The position numbers were made by a program, and so were the translations under genes. DNA of 64,000 nt from Buchananella felis (GTDB taxonomy: Bacteria > Actinomycetota > Actinomycetes > Actinomycetales > Actinomycetaceae). Below, piece by piece: positions 1-8,864 of the stretch (positions are counted from its first letter, which is position 1; each line of letters starts with the position of its first letter). The notes below the pieces were generated by a model, which was given only the letters and a program-made list of their open reading frames with translations, had not been told where the DNA came from and searched no databases. The DNA lies in assembly GCF_041380015.1 (NCBI RefSeq), contig NZ_CP159978.1. One strand, written 5' to 3'.

Positions 1-737
1 GAACGCAGGTCGATCACCTCCACCTCCTTGCCCTCCTCCGCCAACACCTGGGCGGCAGACAACGCCGTGCGGACCGTCGGGCCATAGGCCACCACCGTCA
101 CGTCAGTGCCAGGGCGCACCACGCGCGCCTTGTGCAACTCCAGCAGGCCAGCCTCGCTCGTGTCCGGCAGGCTCACGTCAATCTCCGCCTTGTCCCAGTA
201 GCGGACCTTCGGCTCGAACACGATCACCGGGTCCGGGGAGGCGATCGCCAAGTAGGTCATGGTGAAGGCGTCCTGCACGCTGGCCGGAGTCACCACCCGC
301 AGGCCCGGGGTGTGCATGAAATACACCTCCGGCGACTCGCTGTGGTGCTCCACCGCGCCGATCCCGCCACCGAAGGGGATGCGGATCGTCACCGGCACCT
401 GCTGCGCGCCACCCAGGCGCTGGTGCAGCTTCGCCAACTGCGTGGTGATCTGGTTGAACGCCGGGAAAACAAAGCCGTCAAACTGGATCTCCACCACCGG
501 GCGGTAGCCGCCCAGCGCCAGGCCGATCGCGCTGCCCACGATGCCGGCCTCCGCCAGCGGAGTATCCACCACCCGGTCCGTCCCAAAGCGCGCCGCCAGG
601 CCGTCCGTGACCCGGAAGACGCCACCCAGCTGACCCACGTCCTCCCCCATGATCAGCGACTTCGGGTCGCTCTCCAGGGCCGCGGCCAGGGCCGCGTTGA
701 TCGCGCCCACCATCGTGAGCTTCCTCAGCTCGCTCAT
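1..737 (-). CDS. 2-oxo acid dehydrogenase E1 component, beta subunit (partial, 3' end outside window)
   Basis: This is the beta half of the thiamine-diphosphate dependent E1 of a branched-chain 2-oxo acid or pyruvate dehydrogenase complex, which decarboxylates the 2-oxo acid and passes the acyl group to lipoyl-E2. The visible 245 residues start MSELRKLTMVGAINAAL and carry the family landmarks GEDVGQLGGVFRVT, DTPLAEAGIVGSAIG and FGGGIGAVEHHSESPE. The last is the conserved G-x-HHSQ-type segment near the TPP site. The start ATG (737) overlaps the stop of the upstream E1 alpha gene in an ATGA, so the two subunits are probably translationally coupled. The gene continues beyond base 1, and an E2 gene is expected there (inference). 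Whether the substrate is pyruvate, acetoin or branched-chain 2-oxo acids cannot be told from the sequence. Confidence 0.9.
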   Translation of the reverse strand, partial: MSELRKLTMVGAINAALAAALESDPKSLIMGEDVGQLGGVFRVTDGLAARFGTDRVVDTPLAEAGIVGSAIGLALGGYRPVVEIQFDGFVFPAFNQITTQLAKLHQRLGGAQQVPVTIRIPFGGGIGAVEHHSESPEVYFMHTPGLRVVTPASVQDAFTMTYLAIASPDPVIVFEPKVRYWDKAEIDVSLPDTSEAGLLELHKARVVRPGTDVTVVAYGPTVRTALSAAQVLAEEGKEVEVIDLR

Positions 738-1846
738 CGGTGCCCCTCCTTGCCGCTCTCCTCCAGGAAGGAGGCCTCGAAGTTCTCAAACCACTCGCGC
801 TCCGCCTCCACCAGCGGGTGCGGCAACGCCGTGACGTTGCGGAAAGGCTGGTGCGCCGGGCCCGGGTCGATCACGTGGATCGCCGCGCGGGCGGCGGCGG
901 CCAGGTCCTTGCCCTCCTCGTCAATGGCGTCCACGGCAGCGTCGTCCAAAACGCCGCGAGCGCGCAGGAAGGTCGCCATCCGGGCGATCGGGCACTTGGC
1001 GGCCCACTCCTGCTCCTCCGCAGCCGTGCGATAGCGGGTGGGGTCATCCGAGGTGGTGTGCGCGCCCATCCGGTAGGTGACCGCCTCAATGAAGGACGGG
1101 CCCCCGCCCGTGCGGCCCCGCCGCAGCGCCTCGCGGGCCACGGCGTAGGAGGCCAGCGGGTCGTTGCCGTCCACCCGCACCGAGGGGATCCCGAAACCCG
1201 GGGCGCGCGCCGCGATCGGCACCCGCGCCTGCACCGCCGTCGGCACCGAGATCGCCCAGCCGTTGTTCTGGCACAGGAACACCAGCGGGGCCTGCGTGGA
1301 GGCCGCGAACACCATCGCCTCGTTCACGTCACCCTGCGAGGTGGCGCCATCGCCAAAGCACACCAGGGCCGCACGGCCCGGCGGCTCCGGGGCGGCGTCC
1401 CGGGCCAGCGCCCAGGCCCGGCCCGCCGCGTGCTGCGCCTGCGCGCCAATCACCAGCACCGGCAGGTGGGTGTTGGACTCGGTCGGGTCCCAGCCGCCGT
1501 GCCCGGCGCCGCGGAACAGGGTCAGCACCTGGGCCGGGGTGATGCCGCGCTCCAACAGCAGCAGGTGATCGCGGTAGGAGGGAATCAGGACGTCCTCCGC
1601 CTGCAGGGCCTGCGCCACGCCCGCCTGCACGCCCTCCTGGCCGCGCAGCGGCACCCACAGGGCCATCTCGCCGTGACGCTGCAGGTTCGTGGCGGCCGTG
1701 TCGAAGTGCCGCGCGCGCACCATCGCACGATACATGTGCAGCAGGCGCTCGTCTGTGAGGTCCTCCAGGAAGGGGCTGTAAGTCTCGTGGGTGGAGAGCC
1801 GACCGTGCTGATCCAGCAGACGCACCGTGGTGGGGACGTTGACCAT
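734..1846 (-). CDS. 2-oxo acid dehydrogenase E1 component, alpha subunit
   Basis: This is the alpha half of the heterotetrameric, TPP-dependent E1, partner of the beta subunit that follows with a 4-bp overlap. The 370-residue length is normal for the family. The TPP-binding motif is clear: GDGATSQGDVNEAM (near residue 173) followed about 15 residues later by the N-N of LCQNNGWAIS. The phosphorylation-loop region YRMGAHTTSDDPTRYR is also typical of the branched-chain and pyruvate subfamilies. The N-terminus (LLDQHGRLSTHE) resembles bacterial branched-chain enzymes, so a BkdA1-like role is somewhat favoured over PdhA. The ATG at 1846 is preceded by a GGAAAGG ribosome-binding site. The gene heads an operon running off the left edge and is divergent from the YwiC-like gene. 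Confidence 0.9.
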   Translation of the reverse strand: MVNVPTTVRLLDQHGRLSTHETYSPFLEDLTDERLLHMYRAMVRARHFDTAATNLQRHGEMALWVPLRGQEGVQAGVAQALQAEDVLIPSYRDHLLLLERGITPAQVLTLFRGAGHGGWDPTESNTHLPVLVIGAQAQHAAGRAWALARDAAPEPPGRAALVCFGDGATSQGDVNEAMVFAASTQAPLVFLCQNNGWAISVPTAVQARVPIAARAPGFGIPSVRVDGNDPLASYAVAREALRRGRTGGGPSFIEAVTYRMGAHTTSDDPTRYRTAAEEQEWAAKCPIARMATFLRARGVLDDAAVDAIDEEGKDLAAAARAAIHVIDPGPAHQPFRNVTALPHPLVEAEREWFENFEASFLEESGKEGHR

Positions 1847-2057
1847 GCTTGCCTTTCCGCCGCATTGCAGGGGGAAACCGTTTCCTACGCCACCGTAACT
1901 TACGCAGGCGTAGGTTATGAGTGGCTTCGGGTGACAAGCTGCGCGGTGGCTTGTGGAGGAAACCTACAAGCGCGGGGCGGGGGCGGCTGGGTGGCGGACC
2001 GAGGTGGGCGCGGCGGCGAGGCGTGGCGTGGGGCGCCCGGTGCCCGCCCCCTCCCCG

Positions 2058-2143
2058 CGCCGAAACTTGTCCAAACCTCGCGAGACTTGTCCATAGCGGG
2101 GCCGCTAATGACAAGTCTCAACGCGCAATGACAAGTTTCGGCG
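2058..2143. repeat. Nested inverted repeat with four ACTTGTC words
   Basis: The outer arms CGCCGAAACTTGTC (2058-2071) and GACAAGTTTCGGCG (2130-2143) are perfect reverse complements. The inner arms GAGACTTGTC (2082-2091) and GACAAGTCTC (2110-2119) are also perfect. They enclose a near-palindromic centre around AGCGGGGCCGCT. The result is two direct copies of an ACTTGTC word facing two inverted copies. It could be a multi-site operator for a regulator of the E1 operon or the ywiC-like gene, or a structured mobile palindrome. The sequence does not decide between these. Confidence 0.7.
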
Positions 2144-2197
2144 AGGCGCAGCGGGCCCCCACCCAGCAGCAGCTCCCCTACCAAGGCATGCCTAACT

Positions 2198-2203
2198 TAT
2201 AGT
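2198..2203 (+). promoter_or_regulatory. -10 hexamer TATAGT placed for a leaderless transcript
   Basis: TATAGT ends seven bases before the ATG at 2211, the spacing expected if transcription starts at the start codon itself. No ribosome-binding site is seen before that ATG. No good -35 element is visible, which is common in actinobacterial promoters. Confidence 0.45.
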
Positions 2204-2210
2204 TGGCGCC

Positions 2211-3278
2211 ATGTGCCCGAGCCCCGCGAAGCCCGTCCCTGCATCACCGGCCTCTCCCGGCCCGCGAACCCCGCACGCTGAGACCGCCGACGTCGAGACC
2301 GGCACCTCCCACCACGCCGGGGACCGTCGCCCCGCACCCCAATCACGCAGCCCCCAGTCCCGCAGCGCCGGCCCACGTACCACCCCGGCCACCCGAAAGC
2401 CCACCACCCCGGGCGCGCAGAAGCCCGCCCCGCGCCGACCCAAGCGCGGATCGCGGCGCAAGGCCTGGGTGCCGGACCAGCACGGCGCGTGGGCCATGCT
2501 GGCGCTGCCGCCGCTGCTGGGCGTGTTCACCTCGGGGGCGAACTGGCGCCACACCCCTCTGCTGCTGGCCTGGTGGAGCGGGTACTTCACCTACCAGGCG
2601 TGGGCGAAGTGGGTGAAGGTGCGCGGCCCGCGCAAGGCGGAGTACCGAGCGCCGCTGGCGGTCTACGGGGCGGTCACTGGTGTCGGGGCGGTCGCCAGCA
2701 TCGCCTCCGCGCCGGCGCTGCTGTGGTGGGGCCTGGTGCTCGCTCCGCTGATCGCGGTGGCGGTGATCGAGGTCTTGCGCCGCAACGAGCGCTCGCTGCT
2801 CTCCGGCGTCTCCACGGTTTTGGCTGCCGGACTCACGCTGCCCATCGCTACCAGCCTGGGCACGGCCGCACTGTCGGCCAGCGCGCCGGTCGGCACCCCT
2901 GGGCTGGCGATGAGCCAGGCGGGCTGGGCCGGCACCACCTTGGTGACCGCCTACTTCCTGGGCACTGTGTTGCACGTGAAGGCCCTGATCCGCGAGCGCG
3001 CTTCGCTGGTCTACTGGTGGGCCACCACGGCCTGGCACGCTGCCTTCGCCGTCGCGTGCGTGGTTGCGGCCGTCGCTAGCCCCGCCTGGTTGGACGACGT
3101 TCCCTCCTGGGCCCTCTGGCTCCAGGCCGCCCTCTGGTTAGGCCTGACGGTGCGGACGTGGGCGATGGTGCGCGCGCAGCACGCCGGGCGTCGCTTCACG
3201 CCCAAGCAGATCGGTATTCCGGAGATTGCGATCAGCGTGGCGGTGGGAGGCAGCGTCGTCCCCCTGCTGCTGGGCTAA
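2211..3278 (+). CDS. YwiC-like family integral membrane protein
   Basis: The protein has 355 residues. The first 85 are Pro/Ala/Arg-rich, look disordered and probably lie in the cytoplasm. They are followed by the YwiC hallmark W-V-P-D-QHGAWAML (residues 86-97) and about eight hydrophobic segments. Internal conserved features are the WWSGYFTYQAWAKW segment and KAEYRAPLAVYG. The biochemical function of YwiC-like proteins is not established; in other bacteria they occur near respiratory or nitrate genes. The start is taken at 2211, where a -10 hexamer sits directly upstream and suggests a leaderless mRNA. The low-complexity head is unusually long for the family, so a later start cannot be ruled out, but no better Shine-Dalgarno/ATG pair is seen. 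Confidence 0.75.
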   Translation: MCPSPAKPVPASPASPGPRTPHAETADVETGTSHHAGDRRPAPQSRSPQSRSAGPRTTPATRKPTTPGAQKPAPRRPKRGSRRKAWVPDQHGAWAMLALPPLLGVFTSGANWRHTPLLLAWWSGYFTYQAWAKWVKVRGPRKAEYRAPLAVYGAVTGVGAVASIASAPALLWWGLVLAPLIAVAVIEVLRRNERSLLSGVSTVLAAGLTLPIATSLGTAALSASAPVGTPGLAMSQAGWAGTTLVTAYFLGTVLHVKALIRERASLVYWWATTAWHAAFAVACVVAAVASPAWLDDVPSWALWLQAALWLGLTVRTWAMVRAQHAGRRFTPKQIGIPEIAISVAVGGSVVPLLLG

Positions 3279-3356
3279 GACTCGGGGCGACTACGCCTCA
3301 TAGGGGAGCCGCACAGGGGTCCTGCCAGGGCGCCGCGCAGACGTCCCGCCAGGGAT

Positions 3357-3473
3357 CCGCCCCCGCACTAAACCGCTCGACCTAGACCTTATGCACTCGA
3401 CCTAGACCGTAGAGCGCTACGCAAGGTCTAGGTCGGCTGCACAAGGTCTAGGCCGTACGAATTTGAAACATTC
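3357..3473. repeat. 117-bp perfect direct repeat, copy 1 (downstream of the type ISP gene)
   Basis: Bases 3357-3473 recur identically at 8444-8560 in the same orientation (offset 5087). The flanking bases differ immediately outside both ends. Inside lies a nested palindrome: CGACCTAGACC occurs at 3378 and 3398, and its inverse GGTCTAGGTCG or GGTCTAGGCCG at 3425 and 3444, around a GTAG-AGCG-CTAC centre. The copy ends 16 bases from the stop codon of the restriction-modification gene. Confidence 0.95.
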
Positions 3474-3489
3474 GGCCGGTCCTGCAGGT

Positions 3490-6400
3490 CTACACCCCCA
3501 GGGGCGGGAGGGCCGCCGTGAGCCGGTTCGTTTCCAGGCTCACCGCCGTCACCTTGCCGATCAGGTCCAGGATGTAGCGCGGGTTGCCGACCTCCCGCGC
3601 CCAGTCGTTCGGGTCAGACACGATCCCGGAGGCCTTGTCCGTCTTGATCTGGTAGCGGTCCACGATCCAGTCCAGCGCCGAGCGCGCCCCCAGCATGTAG
3701 TCGTGCGCCTCCAGCGGGATCCCGGCCACCGTGATGCTCGGCGAGTACTCGATCACGGACTTGTCCTTGCCCTTAGCCCCGTAGCGCATCTTGGTAACCG
3801 CGAACCACTGGTATGGGTCACCCTGCGCGGCATCGCCTTCGATTTGCAGGGGGTGAGGGACGACGTTCTCGTAGCCCGCGTGAATATCTAGCAGCCTCTG
3901 CCCGGCCTGCGCGAAGGCCAAGAACCGCTCGAGCCCGGGCACGCGCGGGATGCGCGGGAGGGAGCGCTTGAGGTCCACCGCGAAGCGAGAACGGTACTCG
4001 GGGCTGTGCAGGATGCCGTAGACGTAGGCGAAGATCTGGTCCTTGGTGACCTCGCTGCCGTACTGGTTGCGGTAGGCAGCCAGCGTGGCGTCGGTGATGT
4101 TGTCGACGCGCCGGTAGCGCTCCAACACCACGGACTCCTTGTCCCCCAGCTCAAAAGCACCCTGACCGTAGGTGTCCACCTTCTCCGTAGGCACCCACGT
4201 CCAGCGCGGGAAGAACTGGCCGCCTGAGCCCGCTCCAGTGACGTGCAAGTCAGGGATGTCTGCAGTGGCGAGAGTTGAGAAGGGCACCGCTGAACCATTC
4301 CCAACCTGGTAGAACCCAAGATTCCCGTGCCTCGGCGTCGGGAATATCCCGGGCAGACCATAGACCATGTCGTTCAACGAGCGGTCAAACACCACGTGAC
4401 TACGCGTGAACGGTCGGTAGGCGGCCTGGAAAACTCGCCCAGCGTCAAACGTATACAGGTTCTTGCGTCGCACGTTGGCCTTGTCGGCGCGGTTCCAGGA
4501 GAACATCGTCGGGTCCAGCACCTGCGGGAGCTGCCCGGCGGCGGCGCACTCGTTGTAGTAGGCCACCATTGCCTTGCCGCGCTCCTCCAGCCCAGCCCGG
4601 GAAAAGCCGTAAACCCACGCATCGCGCGCGGTAGCCAAACCACGACTCCTGGAACGGAATATGCCCTCCGGGTCGTCCTTGCCGCCCATGCCCTGCCAGG
4701 TGGCGAAGAGCGGGTCGCGCTGGCCCAGCCAGTCGCCCTCCGCACTCGTGCGGATCTGGGTCCACTCCAGTTCCTCCAGGTTCGCCCGGGCCACCTTGGC
4801 CAGCTTCTCCTCCCGGCTCAGGTAGTCGCCAATGTCGTGGTAGTGGATGGTCGCCGGCCCGGTGTGGGCGGGATTCTTCACCAGCAGGGAGACGACCACC
4901 GTGTTGCGGCTACCCGCCCCAAAAATCTTGCCGCCCTCCCGCTTGGAAAGCTCACCGGCTGTGCGCTGGTTACCCCGCAGGTTGTAGATGTAGACGTCGC
5001 TGAATTCCTCGCCCAGGCACAGGCGCACGCCCGCCGACGAGTTGCCCTCAATGAACCCGCCGTTGGTGACGAAACCAATCACGCCCGCATCCCCGATCCG
5101 GTCGCTGGCCCAGCGGATGGCCCGAATATAGGAGTCATACAAAGAGTTCTTGTTAGTGGCCGCAGAGCGTGCCGCGTAAGTGGCCTCAATGCGTCCATCC
5201 AGAGTCGGGTACTTCAGGTTGGCGTTGTTGTCATTCGCGCTGCCCTGCCCCACCGAGTACGGCGGGTTGCCGATGATGCACCTGATATCCAAGGCCTTTT
5301 GCGCCTCGGCCCGCTCGTGGTTGGACTCGAAAACGCCCTGGTCCAGCGTGTCCCCCGCCTCGTGCATCTGGAAGGTGTCAGTCAACAAGATGCCGGGGAA
5401 CGCACCGGGCGTTTCAAGGGAGGCGTCGGCGGCAACGTCGGCCATTGTCACCTCAATATTGGCGGCCGCAATGTAGTAGGCCAGCAGCATGATCTCGTTG
5501 GCGTGCAGCTCGCGGGCATACTTGCGCAGCAGATCCTCCGGCCGGATCAACCCAGACTGCAACAAACGCGAAATGAACGTGCCCGTACCCGTAAAGGGAT
5601 CCAGCACGTGCACAGACTCCTCGCTGATCCCACGCCCAAAGTGGCGCCGTAGCAGCGCGTCCACGCTGCGGTTGATGAAGTCCACCACCTCAATCGGGGT
5701 GTAGACGATGCCCAAGGCGTCCGCGGTCTTCTTGAACGCCAGCTTGAAGAACTTCTCATACAGCTCCGCGATCACGCGCTGCTTGCCCTCGGCGTTGTCG
5801 ATCCCCGCACAGCGCAGTCGAACCGAGGCATAGAACTCGTCCAGGTCCTGCGTCTCCGCCTCCAGGTTGCTCCCCTCCAGGAGGTCCAGCATCCGCTGCA
5901 TCACCGCCGCCACGGGGTTGGTGGCCGCAAAATCGTGCCCCTCAAACAGGGCGTCGAACACCGGCTTGGAAATCATGTGCTGGCTAAGCATCTCCAGCGC
6001 CGCCTGCGGGGTGATCGAGTCATTCAGATTCGCCCGCAGTCCCTCCACAAACGTCTCAAACTCGCCCGCCACCTCCGGGTTCTCCACCAACGCCTCCAGG
6101 CGAGTGCGGTGACGCTGAGCAATGTCCGCGATGTCCTTGGCCCAGTTCTCCCAGTAGCGGCGGCTGCCCACCTTCTCCACCAGACGCGCATAGATGGAGC
6201 TGCGCCAGTCCTCCAACTGGTCCAGCGGCAGCTCCACCACCTGCTCACTGCCCGGCGCGTCCACGCCAGGTTCCCCGCCTCCACCCATGGGCCCCACGGC
6301 GATCACCTTGACCTGCGCCGGGCGCTGCTTGTTCAGGTCAATCTTGTTCACCAATGCGTCAAAGCGCTCATCGTGGGCGCGCAACGCCTGCAACACCTCC

Positions 6401-8298
6401 CACACCACGCGGAAGCGCTCGTTGTCCTTCAAGACCTCCTCCGGCTTCATGCCACTCGGCACGGCCACCGGCAGGATGATGTAGCCGTACTTCTTGCCCG
6501 CCGCCTTGCGCATCACGCGGCCCACCGACTGCACAATGTCCACCTGGCTCTTGCGGGGATTAAGGAAAATCACCGCATCCAGCGCGGGCACGTCCACGCC
6601 CTCAGACAAACACCGGGCGTTAGAGAGCACCCGGCAGGAGGCTTCCTCATCCCCGCCCTTCAACCACTCCAGCTCGTGGTTGCGGGCCAGAATGTTCATG
6701 GAGCCGTCAACGTGGCGCACCTCCACCGGCAGCGCGTTCTCAATCGGCGCCCCACCGTGACGCGCCGCATCCACGTAATCGGAAACGACGTCCTCAAACA
6801 CGTGCGAAAAGTACTGCGAGGTCTTGATGTCGCGGGCAAAGGCCACCGCCCGGCGCATCGGCACGATGTCCGCACCAAAGCCCCCAGAGGGATCCCGCTT
6901 AGCCAAGCCGTTCCAGCAGCCGATGATCCTGCCCAGATCCGGCAGGTCCAGCTCCCCGTGCCTGGACAGCGAATCTTGCATGGTCCTAGAAACCTGGCCC
7001 TCGTCCACCGTCAACACGATCACGCGGTAATCAGAAAGCAGGTCGGCCTCCACGGCCTTACCGAAACCAAGCCGGTGGAACTCCTCGCCGTAGACGGCAA
7101 CGTCGTCCATCGAAGCCAGCACCGCCTGCGACTGACCCGCCCGCGCCTTAGAAGCCTCGTCGTAAATGCGCGGAGTGGCGGTCATGTAGAGGCGCTTGCG
7201 GGCACGCAAGAAAGAATCGTCGTGCACCCGCACGAACGCAGACTCCTGCGCCCCCACCAGAGTGGCGCCGGTGGTGCGGTGGGCCTCGTCGCAGACGATC
7301 AGGTCAAAGCGCTGCCCATTGCCCGCGCCCCCCAGATCGATCTTCTGCGCCTGACTGACCACGTCGATCGACTGATAGGTGGCAAAAACTACGGTCAGTT
7401 CGCCCTCAGTGTCCGACGCTGCCGCCAACCCTCGCGCCAAAGCGGCAGGATCCGTGGTGGGCGGTTGGGCCAGGTCTACAACAGAGATGTCCTCGTCCTG
7501 CTTGCCCCTGCCACGGCCTACCTTGGAATCTGAGCAGACGGCAAAAGAACGGATCGGGACGCTAGCTTGCGAGCACCACTCCCGCATAGTCTGGGAGAGC
7601 AACGCGATAGAGGGAACAAGGAAGAGGACGCGCCCCCCCCCCGCTCCAATTAACTGCTCAGCGAGCTTGAGCGAGGTGAAGGTCTTTCCGGTCCCGCACG
7701 CCATGATCAGCTTGCCGCGATCGGCGGATTCGAAACCACGCAGCACGTCCTCGATCGCCGCGCGCTGGTGCGGGCGCAGCTCCTTGGCCCCCTCCAGCTC
7801 CATGACCTCCGGGGTGTCGAAGCTGAACTGGGACCAGTCGATACGGGAATTGGACAGGTCGCTCAGCCCGATACGGCCCACAGGCGGGTTTTGGTTTTGC
7901 ACCACCTGTTCGGCGTTGCGGTTCCACTTGTCGGTGGTGGAAACGATCAGGCGAGAAGCGAACTGCGTCGTGGAGGACGCCGCCAGGAAGGAGTCCAGGT
8001 CCGGCTTGGAGAGCACGTGATCGGGAGAATAGAACTTGCACTGGATGGCGCACAGCTCGCCCGTGGCCCGCTCCACCGCCACCAGGTCGATGCCCGTATC
8101 CGGGCGGGCTGCGCGGCCAGGCCAGTCGCTCCACAGCCAAACCTCAGAAAAGCGCTGGATCCACTCCGGCTCGTTCATCAAGAAGGCCCGCACCAGGCGC
8201 TCGAACTTGTCGCCCTTTTCCCGCTGGGACTGAGAACCAAAGTAGAAGCGGTCAAGCAGGTGCTCAAGGGTTACGGGATTCGCCGTCGAAGTGCTCAC
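3490..8298 (-). CDS. Type ISP restriction-modification enzyme (single-chain nuclease-helicase-methyltransferase)
   Basis: This 1602-residue protein has the whole architecture of the type ISP (LlaGI/LlaBIII) family. An N-terminal Mrr-like PD-(D/E)xK nuclease shows D71 in TGIDLVAV and QCK at 86-88. A superfamily-2 helicase follows with GTGKT at 202-206, DEAH at 337-340 and the motif YMTATPRIY. After a coupler region comes a gamma-class N6-adenine methyltransferase with LDPFTGTGTF near residue 898 and NPPY near 1010. The C-terminal roughly 400 residues would be the target-recognition domain. Such enzymes methylate one strand of an asymmetric site and, when unmodified sites are met head-on, translocate and cleave foreign DNA. 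No separate specificity, methylase or control gene lies beside it. The start is GTG at 8298. The gene lies between two identical 117-bp direct repeats, which suggests it is a separable defence cassette. Confidence 0.92.
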   Translation of the reverse strand: MSTSTANPVTLEHLLDRFYFGSQSQREKGDKFERLVRAFLMNEPEWIQRFSEVWLWSDWPGRAARPDTGIDLVAVERATGELCAIQCKFYSPDHVLSKPDLDSFLAASSTTQFASRLIVSTTDKWNRNAEQVVQNQNPPVGRIGLSDLSNSRIDWSQFSFDTPEVMELEGAKELRPHQRAAIEDVLRGFESADRGKLIMACGTGKTFTSLKLAEQLIGAGGGRVLFLVPSIALLSQTMREWCSQASVPIRSFAVCSDSKVGRGRGKQDEDISVVDLAQPPTTDPAALARGLAAASDTEGELTVVFATYQSIDVVSQAQKIDLGGAGNGQRFDLIVCDEAHRTTGATLVGAQESAFVRVHDDSFLRARKRLYMTATPRIYDEASKARAGQSQAVLASMDDVAVYGEEFHRLGFGKAVEADLLSDYRVIVLTVDEGQVSRTMQDSLSRHGELDLPDLGRIIGCWNGLAKRDPSGGFGADIVPMRRAVAFARDIKTSQYFSHVFEDVVSDYVDAARHGGAPIENALPVEVRHVDGSMNILARNHELEWLKGGDEEASCRVLSNARCLSEGVDVPALDAVIFLNPRKSQVDIVQSVGRVMRKAAGKKYGYIILPVAVPSGMKPEEVLKDNERFRVVWEVLQALRAHDERFDALVNKIDLNKQRPAQVKVIAVGPMGGGGEPGVDAPGSEQVVELPLDQLEDWRSSIYARLVEKVGSRRYWENWAKDIADIAQRHRTRLEALVENPEVAGEFETFVEGLRANLNDSITPQAALEMLSQHMISKPVFDALFEGHDFAATNPVAAVMQRMLDLLEGSNLEAETQDLDEFYASVRLRCAGIDNAEGKQRVIAELYEKFFKLAFKKTADALGIVYTPIEVVDFINRSVDALLRRHFGRGISEESVHVLDPFTGTGTFISRLLQSGLIRPEDLLRKYARELHANEIMLLAYYIAAANIEVTMADVAADASLETPGAFPGILLTDTFQMHEAGDTLDQGVFESNHERAEAQKALDIRCIIGNPPYSVGQGSANDNNANLKYPTLDGRIEATYAARSAATNKNSLYDSYIRAIRWASDRIGDAGVIGFVTNGGFIEGNSSAGVRLCLGEEFSDVYIYNLRGNQRTAGELSKREGGKIFGAGSRNTVVVSLLVKNPAHTGPATIHYHDIGDYLSREEKLAKVARANLEELEWTQIRTSAEGDWLGQRDPLFATWQGMGGKDDPEGIFRSRSRGLATARDAWVYGFSRAGLEERGKAMVAYYNECAAAGQLPQVLDPTMFSWNRADKANVRRKNLYTFDAGRVFQAAYRPFTRSHVVFDRSLNDMVYGLPGIFPTPRHGNLGFYQVGNGSAVPFSTLATADIPDLHVTGAGSGGQFFPRWTWVPTEKVDTYGQGAFELGDKESVVLERYRRVDNITDATLAAYRNQYGSEVTKDQIFAYVYGILHSPEYRSRFAVDLKRSLPRIPRVPGLERFLAFAQAGQRLLDIHAGYENVVPHPLQIEGDAAQGDPYQWFAVTKMRYGAKGKDKSVIEYSPSITVAGIPLEAHDYMLGARSALDWIVDRYQIKTDKASGIVSDPNDWAREVGNPRYILDLIGKVTAVSLETNRLTAALPPLGV

Positions 8299-8367
8299 GC
8301 CGCACGAGTCTAGCTAGGCGCTACCGGGATCAGCGCTGGCCATTGGATGTGGGTTTGGCCCGATTCG

Positions 8368-8421
8368 GGTCGGCCGGGGCCGGATGGTCGGCCGGGGCCG
8401 GGTGGCCGGCCGGGGCCGGGG
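8368..8421. repeat. 18-bp tandem repeat, three units
   Basis: Three consecutive units of the form GGTCGGCCGGGGCCGGRT begin at 8368, 8386 and 8404. The third differs by two or three bases. The G/C-rich array lies just before copy 2 of the direct repeat, upstream of the type ISP gene. Confidence 0.8.
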
Positions 8422-8443
8422 CCGCCCCCGGTCCCACGAGGAG

Positions 8444-8560
8444 CCGCCCCCGCACTAAACCGCTCGACCTAGACCTTATGCACTCGACCTAGACCGTAGA
8501 GCGCTACGCAAGGTCTAGGTCGGCTGCACAAGGTCTAGGCCGTACGAATTTGAAACATTC
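8444..8560. repeat. 117-bp perfect direct repeat, copy 2 (upstream of the type ISP gene)
   Basis: Identical to 3357-3473 with the same nested palindrome. It lies 145 bp before the GTG start of the type ISP gene. Homologous recombination between the two copies would remove exactly one repeat unit plus the restriction-modification gene and the 18-bp array. Confidence 0.95.
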
Positions 8561-8768
8561 CGGCGGGTCAACCGCCCACGCCCTCGACCCGGAACCGCTC
8601 GGAGCGTCGCGGGCTCGCAGGTGGAGAACCGCCAGGGTCACCCTTGGATTTCTCCAGGAGTCACTCGGGTATTACTCCAGCGCAGGCTCTGGCACTTCTC
8701 CACACCGGCCCCGGCCCGCTACTGCTCACCGGCCAGAGGCGTGCGCGCACGCGACCAACTCACCCCCG

Positions 8769-8864
8769 CCTCGCAAATGCTGCAACGGGGTACGTGCGAC
8801 CGACCGGTGCCACGGCACCAAGCGGTCACATGTACCCCGACCGCACGCTTGTGAGCTCGGGGGC
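8769..8864 (-). repeat. Dispersed palindromic repeat, copy C (flanks reversed)
   Basis: The left edge CCTCGCAAATGCTGCAAC and right edge CGCACGCTTGTGAGCTCG are the reverse complement of the edges of the copies at 22345, 22627 and 46469. The core (GACCGACCGGTGCCACGG, then CACCAAGCGGTC) nevertheless reads in the same plus-strand direction as in those copies. The core is therefore inverted relative to the flanks. Confidence 0.75.

Larger units (their letters stand above)
1847..2210. other. Divergent intergenic region between the E1 operon and the ywiC-like gene
   Basis: This 364-bp stretch between two divergent genes shows no convincing gene. It contains a small dyad near 1888-1914 (CCTACGCC and GGCGTAGG), a G/C-rich middle part, a large nested inverted repeat at 2058-2143 (separate entry), the 10-bp palindrome AGGCATGCCT at 2184-2193 and a -10-like hexamer at 2198-2203. 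The concentration of dyads makes it a likely control region for one or both neighbours. Confidence 0.6.

Noticed and set aside
3357..8560. Classical transposon carrying the restriction-modification gene
   Set aside because: The flanking repeats are direct, no transposase is present and no short target duplication is visible outside them.
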